Below are positions 7,317 to 17,165 of a stretch of 64,000 nt of DNA, one piece after another. A model generated the notes under the pieces. It saw only the letters and a list, made by a program, of their open reading frames with translations. It searched no databases and was not told the DNA's origin. Source of the stretch: Vibrio sp. RE86 (GTDB lineage Bacteria; Pseudomonadota; Gammaproteobacteria; Enterobacterales; Vibrionaceae). Location of the stretch: contig NZ_VTXI01000021.1 of the NCBI RefSeq assembly GCF_013114545.1, forward strand, positions 19,043 to 83,042, in the 5' to 3' direction. The first letter of the stretch is position 1. Each line of letters opens with the position of its first letter. A program made the position numbers and the translations under genes.

Positions 7317-8933
7317 GTGATACGTTTGTTTACATTTGCAATTGTTTCGATAGCTACAGGCATATTTTTTCTGGCCTATGGTCTTTTGATTGCAAGAAAA
7401 ATCTGTACAAAAACACGACATAATGGCTGGAAAGCACTCAGCGGCTTAATTGCTTGTTTCATCGTCGGTTACTCGGCCGTGTTGACGTCAGTTGCGCTTG
7501 AAAACAGCATCACACCTGTACTTTTTGGCCTCTCAATTATCTTACTTTCCGGTAGTATTTTTGTGTTGATGGTTTCTAGCTTCAGCTTAAAAACCATTTC
7601 TCAACTTCATGTGTTAGCAGAAGAAGAAAAATACAACGCCCTTCATGACTCATTGACTTCTCTACCGAATCGTAAACATTGTATTGAAACGATTCAGATG
7701 CTCATCGAAGAAAACGTTCCGTTCCAATTAATGCACCTCGATGTCGTCAACTTTAAACAAGTGAACGATGGTATGGGCCACTTTTGTGGTGATCACCTTC
7801 TTATGATGATCGGCCAACGAATTCGCTCTCATATAGAACAAGGAGACTTTGTCGCGCGTATTGGTGGTGACGAATTTGTCGTCATATTGCCGAAAAAGAG
7901 TCCTGAAGAAGCCACCCTAGTCGCAAAAAACATTAATGTGGATTTGAAAAAGCCATTTGTCATTGACGGGTTTGAATTAACGAGTGGTGCAGTCATCGGT
8001 GTCAGTACTTATCCGGCGCATGGGCAAAATGCAGAGCAGCTCATTAATTCAGCTGATATAGCCATGTATTGGGCTAAATCTTCAGAGCTTGAAATTGCCA
8101 CATTCTCCCCAGAAATGAATCAGGGCGCTCGACGTAAACTCAAAATATCTCGCCAGATCGACGAAGCGTTGGAAAACAACCAGTTTAAACTGTTTTATCA
8201 ACCTATTGTTTCTGGTAAATCCAACACAGTTGAGGGCTACGAAGCGCTAATGCGTTGGGTTGGTCCTGATGGCGTTCCCGTTGACCCAGTCGAGTTTATT
8301 CCCGTCGCTGAGCAAAGCAATAAAATCACCTCGATAACAGAGTGGATACTGAATCAAATCGCTAGAGACCTTGCCACGTTTCAAGATGCGGGTATTCAGT
8401 GCCCTATTCACGTGAACCTGTCTGCTAAAGACTTGATGAGTAGAAATATTGAGAACTTACTGACCAAACTGGCGTTCCAACACTCAACTTTCGTGCGCAA
8501 TGTTGTTTTAGAGTTGACTGAAACTGCCGCGATTAATCGCCTACGCAGTCCAGAGCAAACTCTTCGGTCTTTAAAAGACTTAGGCTTTAAGATTGCTCTA
8601 GATGACTTTGGCACGGGCTACTCTTCGCTATCCTTACTTCGTGATCTGCCTGTCGATCAAATAAAGATCGATCGCTCGTTTGTTTATCAGCTGCAAAAAA
8701 ATCAACGTAATCGCTCTATCGTAGAAAACTCAATTGCACTTGCACACGGACTTGGTTACTCCGTCGTGGCCGAAGGTGTCGAGAACCAAGCTGTCTATAA
8801 CATCTTACGAGACAATCACTGTGACTTTGTACAAGGCTATTTCTTTAGTCCTGCGTTACCTATAGAGCGCGCTATCGAGTGGACACATAACTATCAACCT
8901 AATGCTTTAACAAATGTGGCTTATTCGCAATAA
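7317..8933 (+). CDS. Membrane GGDEF-EAL cyclic-di-GMP enzyme
   Basis: 538 residues starting at a GTG codon. About three hydrophobic helices fill residues 1-95, then a GGDEF domain (~105-265, motif GGDEF at 183-187) and an EAL domain (~280-525, Glu of EAL at 309). Both active-site sets look intact: RIGGDEF for the cyclase; EALMRW, NLSAKD, ELTET, DDFGTGYSS, KIDRSF, EGVEN and QGYFFS for the phosphodiesterase. Thus it could make or break c-di-GMP; which activity dominates cannot be told. The membrane part has no recognised ligand domain. Transcribed divergently from ackA and convergent with the TonB receptor gene. Confidence 0.92.
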   Translation: MIRLFTFAIVSIATGIFFLAYGLLIARKICTKTRHNGWKALSGLIACFIVGYSAVLTSVALENSITPVLFGLSIILLSGSIFVLMVSSFSLKTISQLHVLAEEEKYNALHDSLTSLPNRKHCIETIQMLIEENVPFQLMHLDVVNFKQVNDGMGHFCGDHLLMMIGQRIRSHIEQGDFVARIGGDEFVVILPKKSPEEATLVAKNINVDLKKPFVIDGFELTSGAVIGVSTYPAHGQNAEQLINSADIAMYWAKSSELEIATFSPEMNQGARRKLKISRQIDEALENNQFKLFYQPIVSGKSNTVEGYEALMRWVGPDGVPVDPVEFIPVAEQSNKITSITEWILNQIARDLATFQDAGIQCPIHVNLSAKDLMSRNIENLLTKLAFQHSTFVRNVVLELTETAAINRLRSPEQTLRSLKDLGFKIALDDFGTGYSSLSLLRDLPVDQIKIDRSFVYQLQKNQRNRSIVENSIALAHGLGYSVVAEGVENQAVYNILRDNHCDFVQGYFFSPALPIERAIEWTHNYQPNALTNVAYSQ

Positions 8934-8937
8934 AAAA

Positions 8938-8955
8938 GCTGCCCCGAGAGGCAGC
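8938..8955 (-). terminator. Terminator of the TonB receptor gene
   Basis: GCTGCC-TCTCGG-GGCAGC on the minus strand, followed by six T. It sits just past the receptor stop and overlaps the convergent end of the GGDEF-EAL gene region. Confidence 0.8.
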
Positions 8956-8981
8956 AAATGTTCAACACCTAATGGCAAAGA

Positions 8982-10997
8982 TTAAAATTGATAAGCGGCT
9001 GAAAGCTTGAAGTTACGACCTGGTTCATAGTCGTCAGCTGCTACGTCTCCGATCATTCCTGATTTAGAGGCATGTGAGGTATATTCTGCGTCAAAGATAT
9101 TATCAATGCCGAACGTCACCGATAAGTCTTCTGCCTGAGAAGGAATCCACTGAGCATAAAGATTGTGAACATCATAGCTCTCTTTTACTGGCGCACCGTC
9201 TTGTACATTATCTTCTTCAAGAACGACGATTGACGTCCACCCAAAGATCGTATCGATTGAGTCCGCTTGATAATCTAACGTTAGCGCGATGCTATCCCCA
9301 ACATCTAGGCTTCGCGAGGAGCGACCTAGGGTATTTAGCACCGGTCCACCATTGGTTTTATCTTCGTTGTCTGATTTAGCGTAAGACAGCTTAGAATGGA
9401 AGTTTTTGTAACCATACGTCGCACTCATTTCAAAGCCTGTGAACTCCATATCACCATAGTTGTAGATGTTATAACCCGCTACAGCATTGGAATATTCAGC
9501 AACGATGTAATCATCAATGTCTGTTTTAAATACGGTTAAGTTTGCACTGACGTAATGTTCATCAAAGTGTTTATCGAAGCGCACGCCACCCTGTGTGTTT
9601 TGCCCTGTTTCCGCTTTAATATCATCGGCTAGGTACGCCACATCCTGGTATTTGACAAAAGATTCCAGCAGTTCTGGGCCTTTGAATAGGCTTCGTGTAC
9701 TAGCGAATACTGTCCAGTCACTGTTTACTAACCACTCTGCCCCCAATGACCAAGTCACATCATCAAATGACTTCGTGCTCGTCGCAGCTTCACGTTTATA
9801 GTCATCGAATCGAACACCGGCAGTCACACTGAAATTCTCAGTGACGAACATTTGGTTCTCAGCAAAAATAGCACCGCTGATCGCTGTTTCATCGGCGTAG
9901 GTCGCTCCCCCATAGATACTTTTACTGTTCTTATCCATGTAATCGGCACCGTAAGTAACCGTATTGCTCAAACCAGCTATAATGACATCCGATTGGAAAG
10001 TCGCATTCAAGCCAGCGTTGCGATTTTCTGCGCTGTTAATGGACAGTCGGTCAGTCGGCCAACGGCTGGTCACATTACTTTCATCGCGTACAATCTCTGT
10101 TTTGCTGCTGTATAGAGTTACCTTGCCACGATGAACATCACCGCGTAACTCATAAGAGAGCGTCAACGTATCACGGTCATAATCGGTTGGGATGAGTTCT
10201 TCGTCGCTGCGAGATTTGTTTGCATCCACAGACCAGTCTGGCCTTGGGTTGTAATCCCCGCTGTCACGATACAAATCATAAGCCAGTTCAAATCGGTGAA
10301 GTTCTGACGGTTCGAAGCCAAGCTTTCCGAGCACATTATAGGTGTCCCCCTCAACCCCAAGGGTTTCTACTCCACGCCCATCATCAAAGTTGTCTCGATG
10401 GAGCATATGGCCATAAACCATTGCATCCACGTTGTCAGATAACATGCTATACAAAGTCAAAGAACCCTGCTGGCTCGCATTACTCGCGTATCCGCCATAC
10501 ACCCGAGTACCAAACGCTTCGTCGTACCTCAACAAGTCTTTGGCATCTTTCGTCTCGAATAACACTGAGCCACCAATACCATTTTGCGTCACTGAGTTGT
10601 TACCAACCTGGATATCCGCACTTTTCAAAATATCAGGATTTAAGGTCAAGTTGCCGATATGGTGGAACATGTTGGCGTGTTGTGACGCCCCATCAAGCCT
10701 GATATCGAGGTCTGTCTCACCTAAGCCACGAATATTAATACGTTGGTTTACTGAGTGAGTACCGCCCACATCAACGCCTGGGATGTCGCGCAGTAAATCA
10801 GACATATGATCCGCTTGCTTAACAGACATGTCAGCCGCACCGAGTGACTCCGAACTACTGGACACTTTTGTTCCCCAAACGATCACATCGTCAAAGTAGC
10901 TAACCTCTTCTTGTGCAACGATTGATGTCGAAAACGTACTAATGATCGCTGCTGTTAACAGTGAGAGTTTTTTGGGGAGCTGGTTTACCCTTTCCAT
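8982..10997 (-). CDS. TonB-dependent outer-membrane receptor, iron-related
   Basis: About 671 residues from ATG 10997, chosen because AGGAAG lies at good distance and a signal peptide (LPKKLSLLTAAIISTFSTSIVAQ) follows. The longer TTG start at 11027 falls inside the Fur box. The plug domain (~30-160) carries INIRGLGETDLDIRLDG; the 22-strand barrel ends in AAYQF with the terminal Phe needed for outer-membrane assembly. Such receptors import ferric siderophores or haem using TonB energy. A Fur-box-like site and a divergent AraC-type gene resemble siderophore receptors whose AraC partner senses the ligand, such as DesA-DesR of Vibrio, but the substrate is not certain. Confidence 0.85.
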   Translation of the reverse strand: MERVNQLPKKLSLLTAAIISTFSTSIVAQEEVSYFDDVIVWGTKVSSSSESLGAADMSVKQADHMSDLLRDIPGVDVGGTHSVNQRINIRGLGETDLDIRLDGASQHANMFHHIGNLTLNPDILKSADIQVGNNSVTQNGIGGSVLFETKDAKDLLRYDEAFGTRVYGGYASNASQQGSLTLYSMLSDNVDAMVYGHMLHRDNFDDGRGVETLGVEGDTYNVLGKLGFEPSELHRFELAYDLYRDSGDYNPRPDWSVDANKSRSDEELIPTDYDRDTLTLSYELRGDVHRGKVTLYSSKTEIVRDESNVTSRWPTDRLSINSAENRNAGLNATFQSDVIIAGLSNTVTYGADYMDKNSKSIYGGATYADETAISGAIFAENQMFVTENFSVTAGVRFDDYKREAATSTKSFDDVTWSLGAEWLVNSDWTVFASTRSLFKGPELLESFVKYQDVAYLADDIKAETGQNTQGGVRFDKHFDEHYVSANLTVFKTDIDDYIVAEYSNAVAGYNIYNYGDMEFTGFEMSATYGYKNFHSKLSYAKSDNEDKTNGGPVLNTLGRSSRSLDVGDSIALTLDYQADSIDTIFGWTSIVVLEEDNVQDGAPVKESYDVHNLYAQWIPSQAEDLSVTFGIDNIFDAEYTSHASKSGMIGDVAADDYEPGRNFKLSAAYQF

Positions 10998-11018
10998 GTG
11001 AGACTTCCTAAATCTAAA

Positions 11019-11033
11019 TGATAACAATTCGCA
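11019..11033. promoter_or_regulatory. Fur-box-like site between receptor and araC-type gene
   Basis: TGATAACAATTCGCA matches the 7-1-7 Fur motif TGATAAT-N-ATTATCA at 11 of 14 positions. It is 22 bases upstream of the chosen receptor start and 80 bases upstream of the AraC gene, so iron could repress one or both. Confidence 0.55.
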
Positions 11034-11113
11034 GGTATGATATGTTCGTCTGTCATTGACGAAAAGATGAATTGGTTATGCAAAACTGCATATCACTTAT
11101 GAGGAAGCACAAC

Positions 11114-12091
11114 ATGGCAGTCGCTACACGACAGGCAGGTCGAATACAGAAAATAGCAATCACGCAAAAGATTGAAAATTCAGAACGGCAGATGATTGTT
11201 GGTCAAACACCTCATGGGCGGTCGGCTTTGGTCGAAGGTAAATTCATTTCTCATAGCATGGACTCTGAGTTCTCAATCCATGCGGCTCAGTGCCTTGAAT
11301 TAGAAGATTCCAACGTCATCTCAATGGCCCCGGCTTCAATCATCATCACTGTCTTACTTAAAGGGGAGCTCGATTTTGGTTACGATGATCTCTCGTTTTC
11401 TATCGATGGGAACAAAGAAGGCCAAGTTGCCATCGTAAACTTATCTCAGCCGGCAAGTTTTCGGCGTCGAATTATCAAAGACAACAACGTCACCAAACTA
11501 AATCTTATGTTAAGTCACCACTGGCTAAAAAAACGCATCAGTGGTCAGTGTAGCCTGAGTGACTTTATGTCCGTGCATAAAAACCACCTTCAACTTTCGG
11601 TCAATCAAGACGTTAAACAGATGGTCGAAAAGGTTTTACTGTTCGACAAGGTAGAATCATTTTCTGAACAAATAGCGATTGAGTCGCTATCGTTTCAGTT
11701 AATTGAAGCCTTGATGGGTCAAATTGATCTTCACAAATTACCATTGACCAACAAGCCTAGCGACACCGTAGACGTCACATCAATTGAAGATATTGTCTGT
11801 TTTATTGAAGCTAACCTGAGCGAATCCCACTCTGCGCAATCACTCGCTACTCGATTTGCCATGAGCACCTCAAACCTTCAACGAAAGTTCAAACTTCAAT
11901 TGGGCATTACGCTAAACAGCTACATCAGAACGCGCCGACTCAATGTGGCGAAACAACACTTACAACGTGGCTTAGTCAGTGTCACCGAAGCGGCCTATGA
12001 AGCGGGATATAACCACCCTGCTAACTTTACCAACGCCTTTAAAAAAGAGTTTGGAGTTCCACCATTAGATATTGTCTCTGACACTCTATAG
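11114..12091 (+). CDS. AraC-family transcriptional regulator
   Basis: 325 residues from ATG 11114, which has a clear AGGAAG ribosome site; an ATG at 11078 and a TTG at 11072 are in frame upstream but poorly preceded. The C-terminal ~100 residues form the double helix-turn-helix: SLATRFAMSTSNLQRKFK, then the motif VTEAAYEAGYNHPANFTNAF typical of the AraC second HTH. The N-terminal part is a diverged sensor domain. Placed head-to-head with the TonB receptor across a Fur-like site, it most likely activates that receptor when the cognate siderophore is present. Specificity cannot be read from sequence. Confidence 0.88.
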   Translation: MAVATRQAGRIQKIAITQKIENSERQMIVGQTPHGRSALVEGKFISHSMDSEFSIHAAQCLELEDSNVISMAPASIIITVLLKGELDFGYDDLSFSIDGNKEGQVAIVNLSQPASFRRRIIKDNNVTKLNLMLSHHWLKKRISGQCSLSDFMSVHKNHLQLSVNQDVKQMVEKVLLFDKVESFSEQIAIESLSFQLIEALMGQIDLHKLPLTNKPSDTVDVTSIEDIVCFIEANLSESHSAQSLATRFAMSTSNLQRKFKLQLGITLNSYIRTRRLNVAKQHLQRGLVSVTEAAYEAGYNHPANFTNAFKKEFGVPPLDIVSDTL

Positions 12092-12197
12092 GTAACGTTT
12101 GTAGCTCTGTTCTCACTATGGCTTTCCGTATCACAAAGGCGTTAAAATAAGGACAGTATGACTAAGTTGCTTTCATTGTAGTAAGCGAGGAATATTA

Positions 12198-12584
12198 ATG
12201 AACATTGGCGCAGTAGCGAAACTGACAGGTCTTTCGAGTAAGTCCATTCGTCTTTACGAAGATAAGGGGCTGATCAATGCTCCAGCACGCAGCGAGTCGG
12301 GTTACAGAGAGTATTCTGATCAGCATATTCAACAACTTAATCTGATTTCTCGTGCCAAGAGTGCAGGCTTTTCTCTTATTGAATGCAAAGAGTTTGTCCA
12401 ACTCGCATCAAACCCAAACCGAAAAAGCAGTGAAGTGAAAGCAAAGGCAAAAGAGAAGCTCGATGAGGTACAGCACAAGATCGCACAGCTTCGTGAAATT
12501 GAACGTCAACTGAAAAGTTGGGTGTCCGTATGCCCGGGTGACTCAGGAAGTTCCTGCCCCATCATTGAAGACTTGACCAAGTAA
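12198..12584 (+). CDS. cueR: Cu(I)-responsive MerR-family regulator CueR
   Basis: 128 residues. N-terminal MerR winged helix (MNIGAVAKLTGLSSKSIRLY, then YREYSDQHIQQL), a dimerisation helix, and a metal loop SVCPGDSGSSCPI. The two cysteines fall at 112 and 120, the same positions as the Cu(I) ligands of E. coli CueR. It should activate copper efflux genes such as copA when cytosolic Cu(I) rises. No copA lies next to it here, so its target is elsewhere. AGGAA lies well placed before the ATG and a terminator follows closely, so it is probably monocistronic. Confidence 0.9.
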   Translation: MNIGAVAKLTGLSSKSIRLYEDKGLINAPARSESGYREYSDQHIQQLNLISRAKSAGFSLIECKEFVQLASNPNRKSSEVKAKAKEKLDEVQHKIAQLREIERQLKSWVSVCPGDSGSSCPIIEDLTK

Positions 12585-12591
12585 CCAACAA

Positions 12592-12617
12592 AAAAGCAGC
12601 GAAATATCGCTGCTTTT
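12592..12617. terminator. Bidirectional terminator between cueR and acetyltransferase
   Basis: AAAAGCAGCGA-AATA-TCGCTGCTTTT, an 11-bp perfect stem with T runs on both strands, placed between convergent genes. Confidence 0.85.
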
Positions 12618-12636
12618 CAGTATGTTAAAGATGTAA

Positions 12637-13176
12637 TTACGCAGACTCGACTTCGTTCACATGCAGTCGATAAATGAGATCATCATAAAGCTTACCACCA
12701 ATCTCATAAGCATCGATTTCTCTTTCAGCAAGATTAAAGCCCGCCTTTTCCAGCACTTTACAAGAAGCGACATTTCCATCGGTAACGATCGCATTTACAG
12801 TGTGAATTGGGTAATTGTGAGTCACATGATCAATCAGTCCAATCAATGATTCTGTACCGTAGCCTTTACCATGAAACTCTGGTAACAATAGATAACCGAC
12901 TTCAGCTTGATCTTGCTGTTCTTCTGAAACACATAAGCCTGTAACACCAATAGCCTGCCCTGTTGATTTTTCGCGAATAACAAGACATAACCAATGCAAA
13001 CTTGGCCAAGACCACGTTGGTAATCGAGAGTCAAAACGTTCACGAATTTGCTCGCTAGAGGGCTTATTAAACGCGTAACGAATCACTTCGTCATCTTGAT
13101 TTAGTCGTTCAAATAGCAGCCAGTCAGATTCCGTAATTTGTGTCATTGATAGCTTATCGGTTTCAATCTTTATCAT
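12637..13176 (-). CDS. GNAT-family N-acetyltransferase (RimJ/RimL type)
   Basis: 179 residues with the GNAT fold signals: GVTGLCV strand, EVGYLLLPEFHGKGYGTESL (acetyl-CoA pyrophosphate-binding loop, ~95-115), and NVASCKVLEKAGFNLAERE near the end, typical of the RimJ/RimL/Acetyltransf_3 group that acetylates protein N-termini or small amines. The substrate is unknown. It begins nine bases after the torS stop on the same strand, so it may be cotranscribed with torS, though a functional link to TMAO sensing is not obvious. Confidence 0.85.
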   Translation of the reverse strand: MIKIETDKLSMTQITESDWLLFERLNQDDEVIRYAFNKPSSEQIRERFDSRLPTWSWPSLHWLCLVIREKSTGQAIGVTGLCVSEEQQDQAEVGYLLLPEFHGKGYGTESLIGLIDHVTHNYPIHTVNAIVTDGNVASCKVLEKAGFNLAEREIDAYEIGGKLYDDLIYRLHVNEVESA

Positions 13177-13185
13177 TATACGTCT

Positions 13186-16074
13186 CTATGTTAAAAGCTT
13201 TGCTAGTGCAGTTTTAGACTCAACAACAATCGTGTGCAGTCGTGACTTATTGCTAGCATAACAATCAACTGGCTGAGTGTCTTTTTCTATTTCCAAACAC
13301 ACATCAAATAAGGCATCTAACCCCAAACTGCCTGCCGATCCTTTCAGCTTGTGGGCAACACTTTTTACGTCGTTACTATTCGTCTGTTCATGCGCTGAAG
13401 CTAGTAGTTCCAATGCTTCATCGGCACTACTGTAAAACAACTCCGCGATTTCTTGCATCTTTGGTTTGCCAAGGACATTCATATCTGATGTCACTATCGC
13501 TGGATTAATCACTGATCGTGCGGTCATAACGGTTTTCTCCTCATGACAATCACTTTGTTTCAAAAGTAACTCTTTGCCATCTAGGCTGTTTTGAACGGTG
13601 TGACAAAGCGCATCTTTGTCCAAAGGTTTGGGTAGATAACCATCAAAACCTGCTGAAAGATAGCTAGCCACTTCCTCATTATAGACATGGGCCGACACCG
13701 CTATCATCGGCGTTGGCGGGTTACCGCACTCACGTTCTGAACGTTTTAGTTGTGCCAGTAAGTCAACACCGTTGCAGTCTGGTAGGTTGATATCCATTAA
13801 AACAATATCAAATCGTTGCGAATCAAACAGCGCAGCCGCACTTTGGCCATCAACTGCGGTATGTACTTGATGCCCCATACTGTTCAAGAAGCCTTCTGCC
13901 ACCATGCAGTTTACTGGGTTGTCTTCAATCAACAGAACTTTGGCATCAATTAGGCACTCAGAGCTTGTCTCTAATTCTTCAACCGCGTGACCGACGACCA
14001 ATGGAATTGAGAACCAGAATCGACTGCCTTCACCTGAGGTGGACTCAACATTCAACTGGCCACCCATCGCTTCGACAATACGTCGACTAATCGCAAGGCC
14101 AAGCCCTGTTCCCCCCTTCGCACTCAATCCGCCAGATGCTTGAGTAAACGCATCAAACAGTGTTAACTGCTCCTGTTCGCTAATACCAACACCACTGTCA
14201 GTGACTTCAAACAGAACATTACCTTCGATATCAAGATCCAAAGAGACATAGACATCAACATGACCAGAGTCGGTAAACTTAATCGCATTACCCACCAAGT
14301 TATTTAACACCTGACTAATTCGCGTCACGTCACCGTGCCAGTACTTCTCGACATCGGATTCAATAAAAGACTCGAGTGCTAGTGATTTCTCTTGTGCTCG
14401 CCCATCTAACAGTTGTTTTGTATCTTCAACCATCGAATATAGATTAAAGTCTGTTGGGCGTATCGCTAAATGCCCCGCCTCTATCTTTGAGTAATCCAAT
14501 ACATCATTCAGAATCGCTAATAGCGTTCGACCACTGCGGTTAATGACATCGACATAGTGCCCTTGTGTGCTATTCAGACCTGCATCCTTTAGCAAGCGGG
14601 CTGTCCCAAGTACACCATTCATTGGAGTTCGTATTTCGTGGCTCATGGTCGCTAAGAATGCAGATTTTGCCTTACTTGCTTGTTCAGCCTCTTTCCGTGC
14701 TCTAGCATGATTTTCAACCTCTTCGTTGAGGCGAACATTGGCATTTTGAAGCTGGTGCGTGCGCTCTGTAATCAGCTCTTCTAGGTGCTCTTTGTGTTCT
14801 TCTAGTTCGCGTTTTGCTTTGGTTTCACTCTCAGCAACGACTTTAAGTGCGCGCGCTGTATCTCGCGCGGTAATAATGGCCTGCCCCATGTGTGCAAGCT
14901 CATCGTTACCTTTCACAGTCACATCTACTTGAAGCTGACCTTTCGCGATGGAAAGAAGAGCTGATGAATACTCTGCTAGTCGTTTTAAAACCGACAAATA
15001 GACCACTTTCCAAACGATTAAAACCGCACCCACCATGCCGAGTATGGTAATAATCGTCAGGGTTAACTGAGCGTAATCCAGTGTAGTTTTTAACTCTGCG
15101 ACCGCTTTTGTTGTCGCCGCATTCGATTCATCGATAAGCTTGTTTACTGTGGTATTCAGTGTTGAGAACTGGGTCAAAGTATCTTGCATGAGCTGCTGAG
15201 CAAGAAGTTCGTTCTCGTAACGTTTTAGGAGCACTTCGAATACCACTTCACGTTGTTCTAATTGAACAAGCAAATCGACCATTTGAATCGATCGAGTAGG
15301 ATCTTCTACCGCTTTCACTCGGCGCTTCATAATCGACAAGTTGTTGTTGAACTCCTGACGGATCGTGCGAATACGGTCAATATTCGAAATAGTTCGCGTC
15401 TCTTCGATATGATTGAGTAGCTTAAAAGCCAACAGATGAAGCTCGTGTAAGCGCTCAGCCAAGTCAAGGTCGACCTCAACCAAGGTATCGAGCGCTCGGT
15501 AGGCTTGTTGCTTATTATCGCTCTCCAACAGGTCGTAAATATGCGTAACGTTCGCGACTGCAATGGTTGATGTATTGGAGACCTGAGTACGTGTAAGTTG
15601 TTCCAGTTCTTTGGCTAACTCGCGTAGCTGCGATGTTCTGACTTTAAGTTCACTATCGAGAAATAGTCGCTTTTCGACACTAATACCCAATTTAGCGAGT
15701 GTATCGATGACGACTTGAAGGTCAGATTCCAACTTATTAAGCAATGATGAATCAAACGAGTCCGATCCTAACTGTTTGATGTGTGTAAGCAGAGACTCTA
15801 ATTGCGAGAATAGTGCCTGACCTGATGCTTGACGTTCCGCTTCGGTCTTCGCATTTGATAATGTTTGCACCGATGAAATGATGCGTGAACTGAGTTCCGA
15901 TACCTGGCGGGCTTCAATCATAGATGGAATTGCAGAGTTAACGACGTTACGCTCAGTTTTAGCCACCGAAGTGAAACCAAATACACCAATCAGAGCGGAA
16001 ATCAAAACCAGCAGTGCCATCGCGATAAACGCAAACAGCAACTTACGACCAATACTGGCTTTAGCGAGTAACAT
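13186..16074 (-). CDS. torS: TMAO-sensing hybrid histidine kinase TorS
   Basis: 962 residues. TM1 ~12-32, a long helical periplasmic sensor (~33-333), TM2 ~335-357, HAMP, coiled coil, HisKA with His479 in MSHEIRTPMNG, HATPase (NLVGNAIKFT, GTGLGLAISRRI), receiver with phospho-acceptor Asp761 in VLMDINLP, and a C-terminal HPt with His908 in AHKLKGSAGS. This His-Asp-His relay plus helical sensor is the TorS plan; it detects trimethylamine N-oxide with TorT and passes phosphate to TorR. The divergent torT next door supports the call. torR and the reductase genes are not in this window. Confidence 0.92.
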   Translation of the reverse strand: MLLAKASIGRKLLFAFIAMALLVLISALIGVFGFTSVAKTERNVVNSAIPSMIEARQVSELSSRIISSVQTLSNAKTEAERQASGQALFSQLESLLTHIKQLGSDSFDSSLLNKLESDLQVVIDTLAKLGISVEKRLFLDSELKVRTSQLRELAKELEQLTRTQVSNTSTIAVANVTHIYDLLESDNKQQAYRALDTLVEVDLDLAERLHELHLLAFKLLNHIEETRTISNIDRIRTIRQEFNNNLSIMKRRVKAVEDPTRSIQMVDLLVQLEQREVVFEVLLKRYENELLAQQLMQDTLTQFSTLNTTVNKLIDESNAATTKAVAELKTTLDYAQLTLTIITILGMVGAVLIVWKVVYLSVLKRLAEYSSALLSIAKGQLQVDVTVKGNDELAHMGQAIITARDTARALKVVAESETKAKRELEEHKEHLEELITERTHQLQNANVRLNEEVENHARARKEAEQASKAKSAFLATMSHEIRTPMNGVLGTARLLKDAGLNSTQGHYVDVINRSGRTLLAILNDVLDYSKIEAGHLAIRPTDFNLYSMVEDTKQLLDGRAQEKSLALESFIESDVEKYWHGDVTRISQVLNNLVGNAIKFTDSGHVDVYVSLDLDIEGNVLFEVTDSGVGISEQEQLTLFDAFTQASGGLSAKGGTGLGLAISRRIVEAMGGQLNVESTSGEGSRFWFSIPLVVGHAVEELETSSECLIDAKVLLIEDNPVNCMVAEGFLNSMGHQVHTAVDGQSAAALFDSQRFDIVLMDINLPDCNGVDLLAQLKRSERECGNPPTPMIAVSAHVYNEEVASYLSAGFDGYLPKPLDKDALCHTVQNSLDGKELLLKQSDCHEEKTVMTARSVINPAIVTSDMNVLGKPKMQEIAELFYSSADEALELLASAHEQTNSNDVKSVAHKLKGSAGSLGLDALFDVCLEIEKDTQPVDCYASNKSRLHTIVVESKTALAKLLT

Positions 16075-16154
16075 AGAGAATCTTCACTTCTTTAGTCTTC
16101 TATAATGCGGTATATTTTGCAGTGTTTATTGTGCCTTTACCAACGAAATACTGC

Positions 16155-17165
16155 ATGTCTTTGATCTCCGCTATTAAAAAGCGAGCACCACTCCTCAGCA
16201 TGGTTAGCCTGCTGACTATCCCTAACTTGGCTCAAGCCAACGAGCCCGAACGTATCTGCGCGGTATACCCGCATTTGAAAGACTCTTATTGGCTTTCAGT
16301 TAACTATGGGATGGTCGATGAAGCCAATCAGCAAGGCGTTGATTTAAGAGTGCTTGAGTCTGGGGGCTACCTAAACTTTGAAAAGCAAAAAGAGCAAATT
16401 TCACTTTGTGTGCGTTGGGATGCTGACGCCATTATTTTAGGTACGGTCTCCCCTGACTTGTTCTACACGTCTCTGCGTCAAACTGCGAGTTCTACACCAG
16501 TTTTTGCTGCCGTGAATGAGCTGAGCGTCGATGAAGCTAACAGCAATGTGGTTAAAGGTCAGGTTGGCGTAGATTGGTATTGGATGGGTCATTACACCGG
16601 AGAATACCTTAAGGCCAAACACCCCACAGGTTCAGGCATCGCGAATGTCGTGTTATTACCGGGCCCTCAGTCAAGCGGTGGTACAAAGCCTGTCGTCAAA
16701 GGCATTTATGATGCGATCAAAGGAAGCGACATTCGAATCATCGACACCTATTGGGCTGATAATGACAAGGAGTTACAGCGTAACCTAGTTCAAACCGCCA
16801 TCGACAATAAGAACACCGATTACATAGTGGGCAGCGCCGTTGCAATCGAAGCGGCCATTAGCGAACTGAGAAGTTCAAATATGCAAGACAGTATCGGTTT
16901 AGTTTCAACTTACTTAAGTCACGGCGTATACCGAGGACTTTTAAGAGGCCGTGTTGAATTCGCACCAACAGATAAAATGGTAAAACAAGGCCGCCTCTCA
17001 ATCAGACAAGCGGTCAGTTACCTCCGCGGAGAACAGTACAACCGTGTTGTTGCCCCTACGATTGAACCTTTAACACCAGATAATTTAGACTCAGAAGTGA
17101 TCGATCAATCTCTATCGCCTTCAGAGTACCGCCCTACTTTTTACGTCTATAACGAAAACAAATAA
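16155..17165 (+). CDS. torT: Periplasmic TMAO-binding protein TorT
   Basis: About 336 residues from ATG 16155, where the signal peptide begins (MSLISAIKKRAPLLSMVSLL, cleavage near AQA-NEP); GTG codons further upstream are in frame. It has a type-1 periplasmic-binding-protein fold like ribose-binding proteins: ERICAVYPHLKDSYW at the first strand, DAIILGTVSPD, GVDWYWMGHYTGEYL, LLPGPQSSGGTKPVV. TorT binds TMAO in the periplasm and signals through the TorS sensor domain. The gene is divergent from torS, with 80 bases between the two coding starts. The mgsA start follows 13 bases after its stop. Confidence 0.92.
   Translation: MSLISAIKKRAPLLSMVSLLTIPNLAQANEPERICAVYPHLKDSYWLSVNYGMVDEANQQGVDLRVLESGGYLNFEKQKEQISLCVRWDADAIILGTVSPDLFYTSLRQTASSTPVFAAVNELSVDEANSNVVKGQVGVDWYWMGHYTGEYLKAKHPTGSGIANVVLLPGPQSSGGTKPVVKGIYDAIKGSDIRIIDTYWADNDKELQRNLVQTAIDNKNTDYIVGSAVAIEAAISELRSSNMQDSIGLVSTYLSHGVYRGLLRGRVEFAPTDKMVKQGRLSIRQAVSYLRGEQYNRVVAPTIEPLTPDNLDSEVIDQSLSPSEYRPTFYVYNENK

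Noticed and set aside
12092..12197. A copA copper ATPase next to cueR
   Set aside because: The region upstream of cueR is short and holds no gene.
16075..16154. torR or torCAD in the TMAO cluster
   Set aside because: Looked for next to torS and torT; neighbours are an acetyltransferase and mgsA, so they must lie elsewhere.
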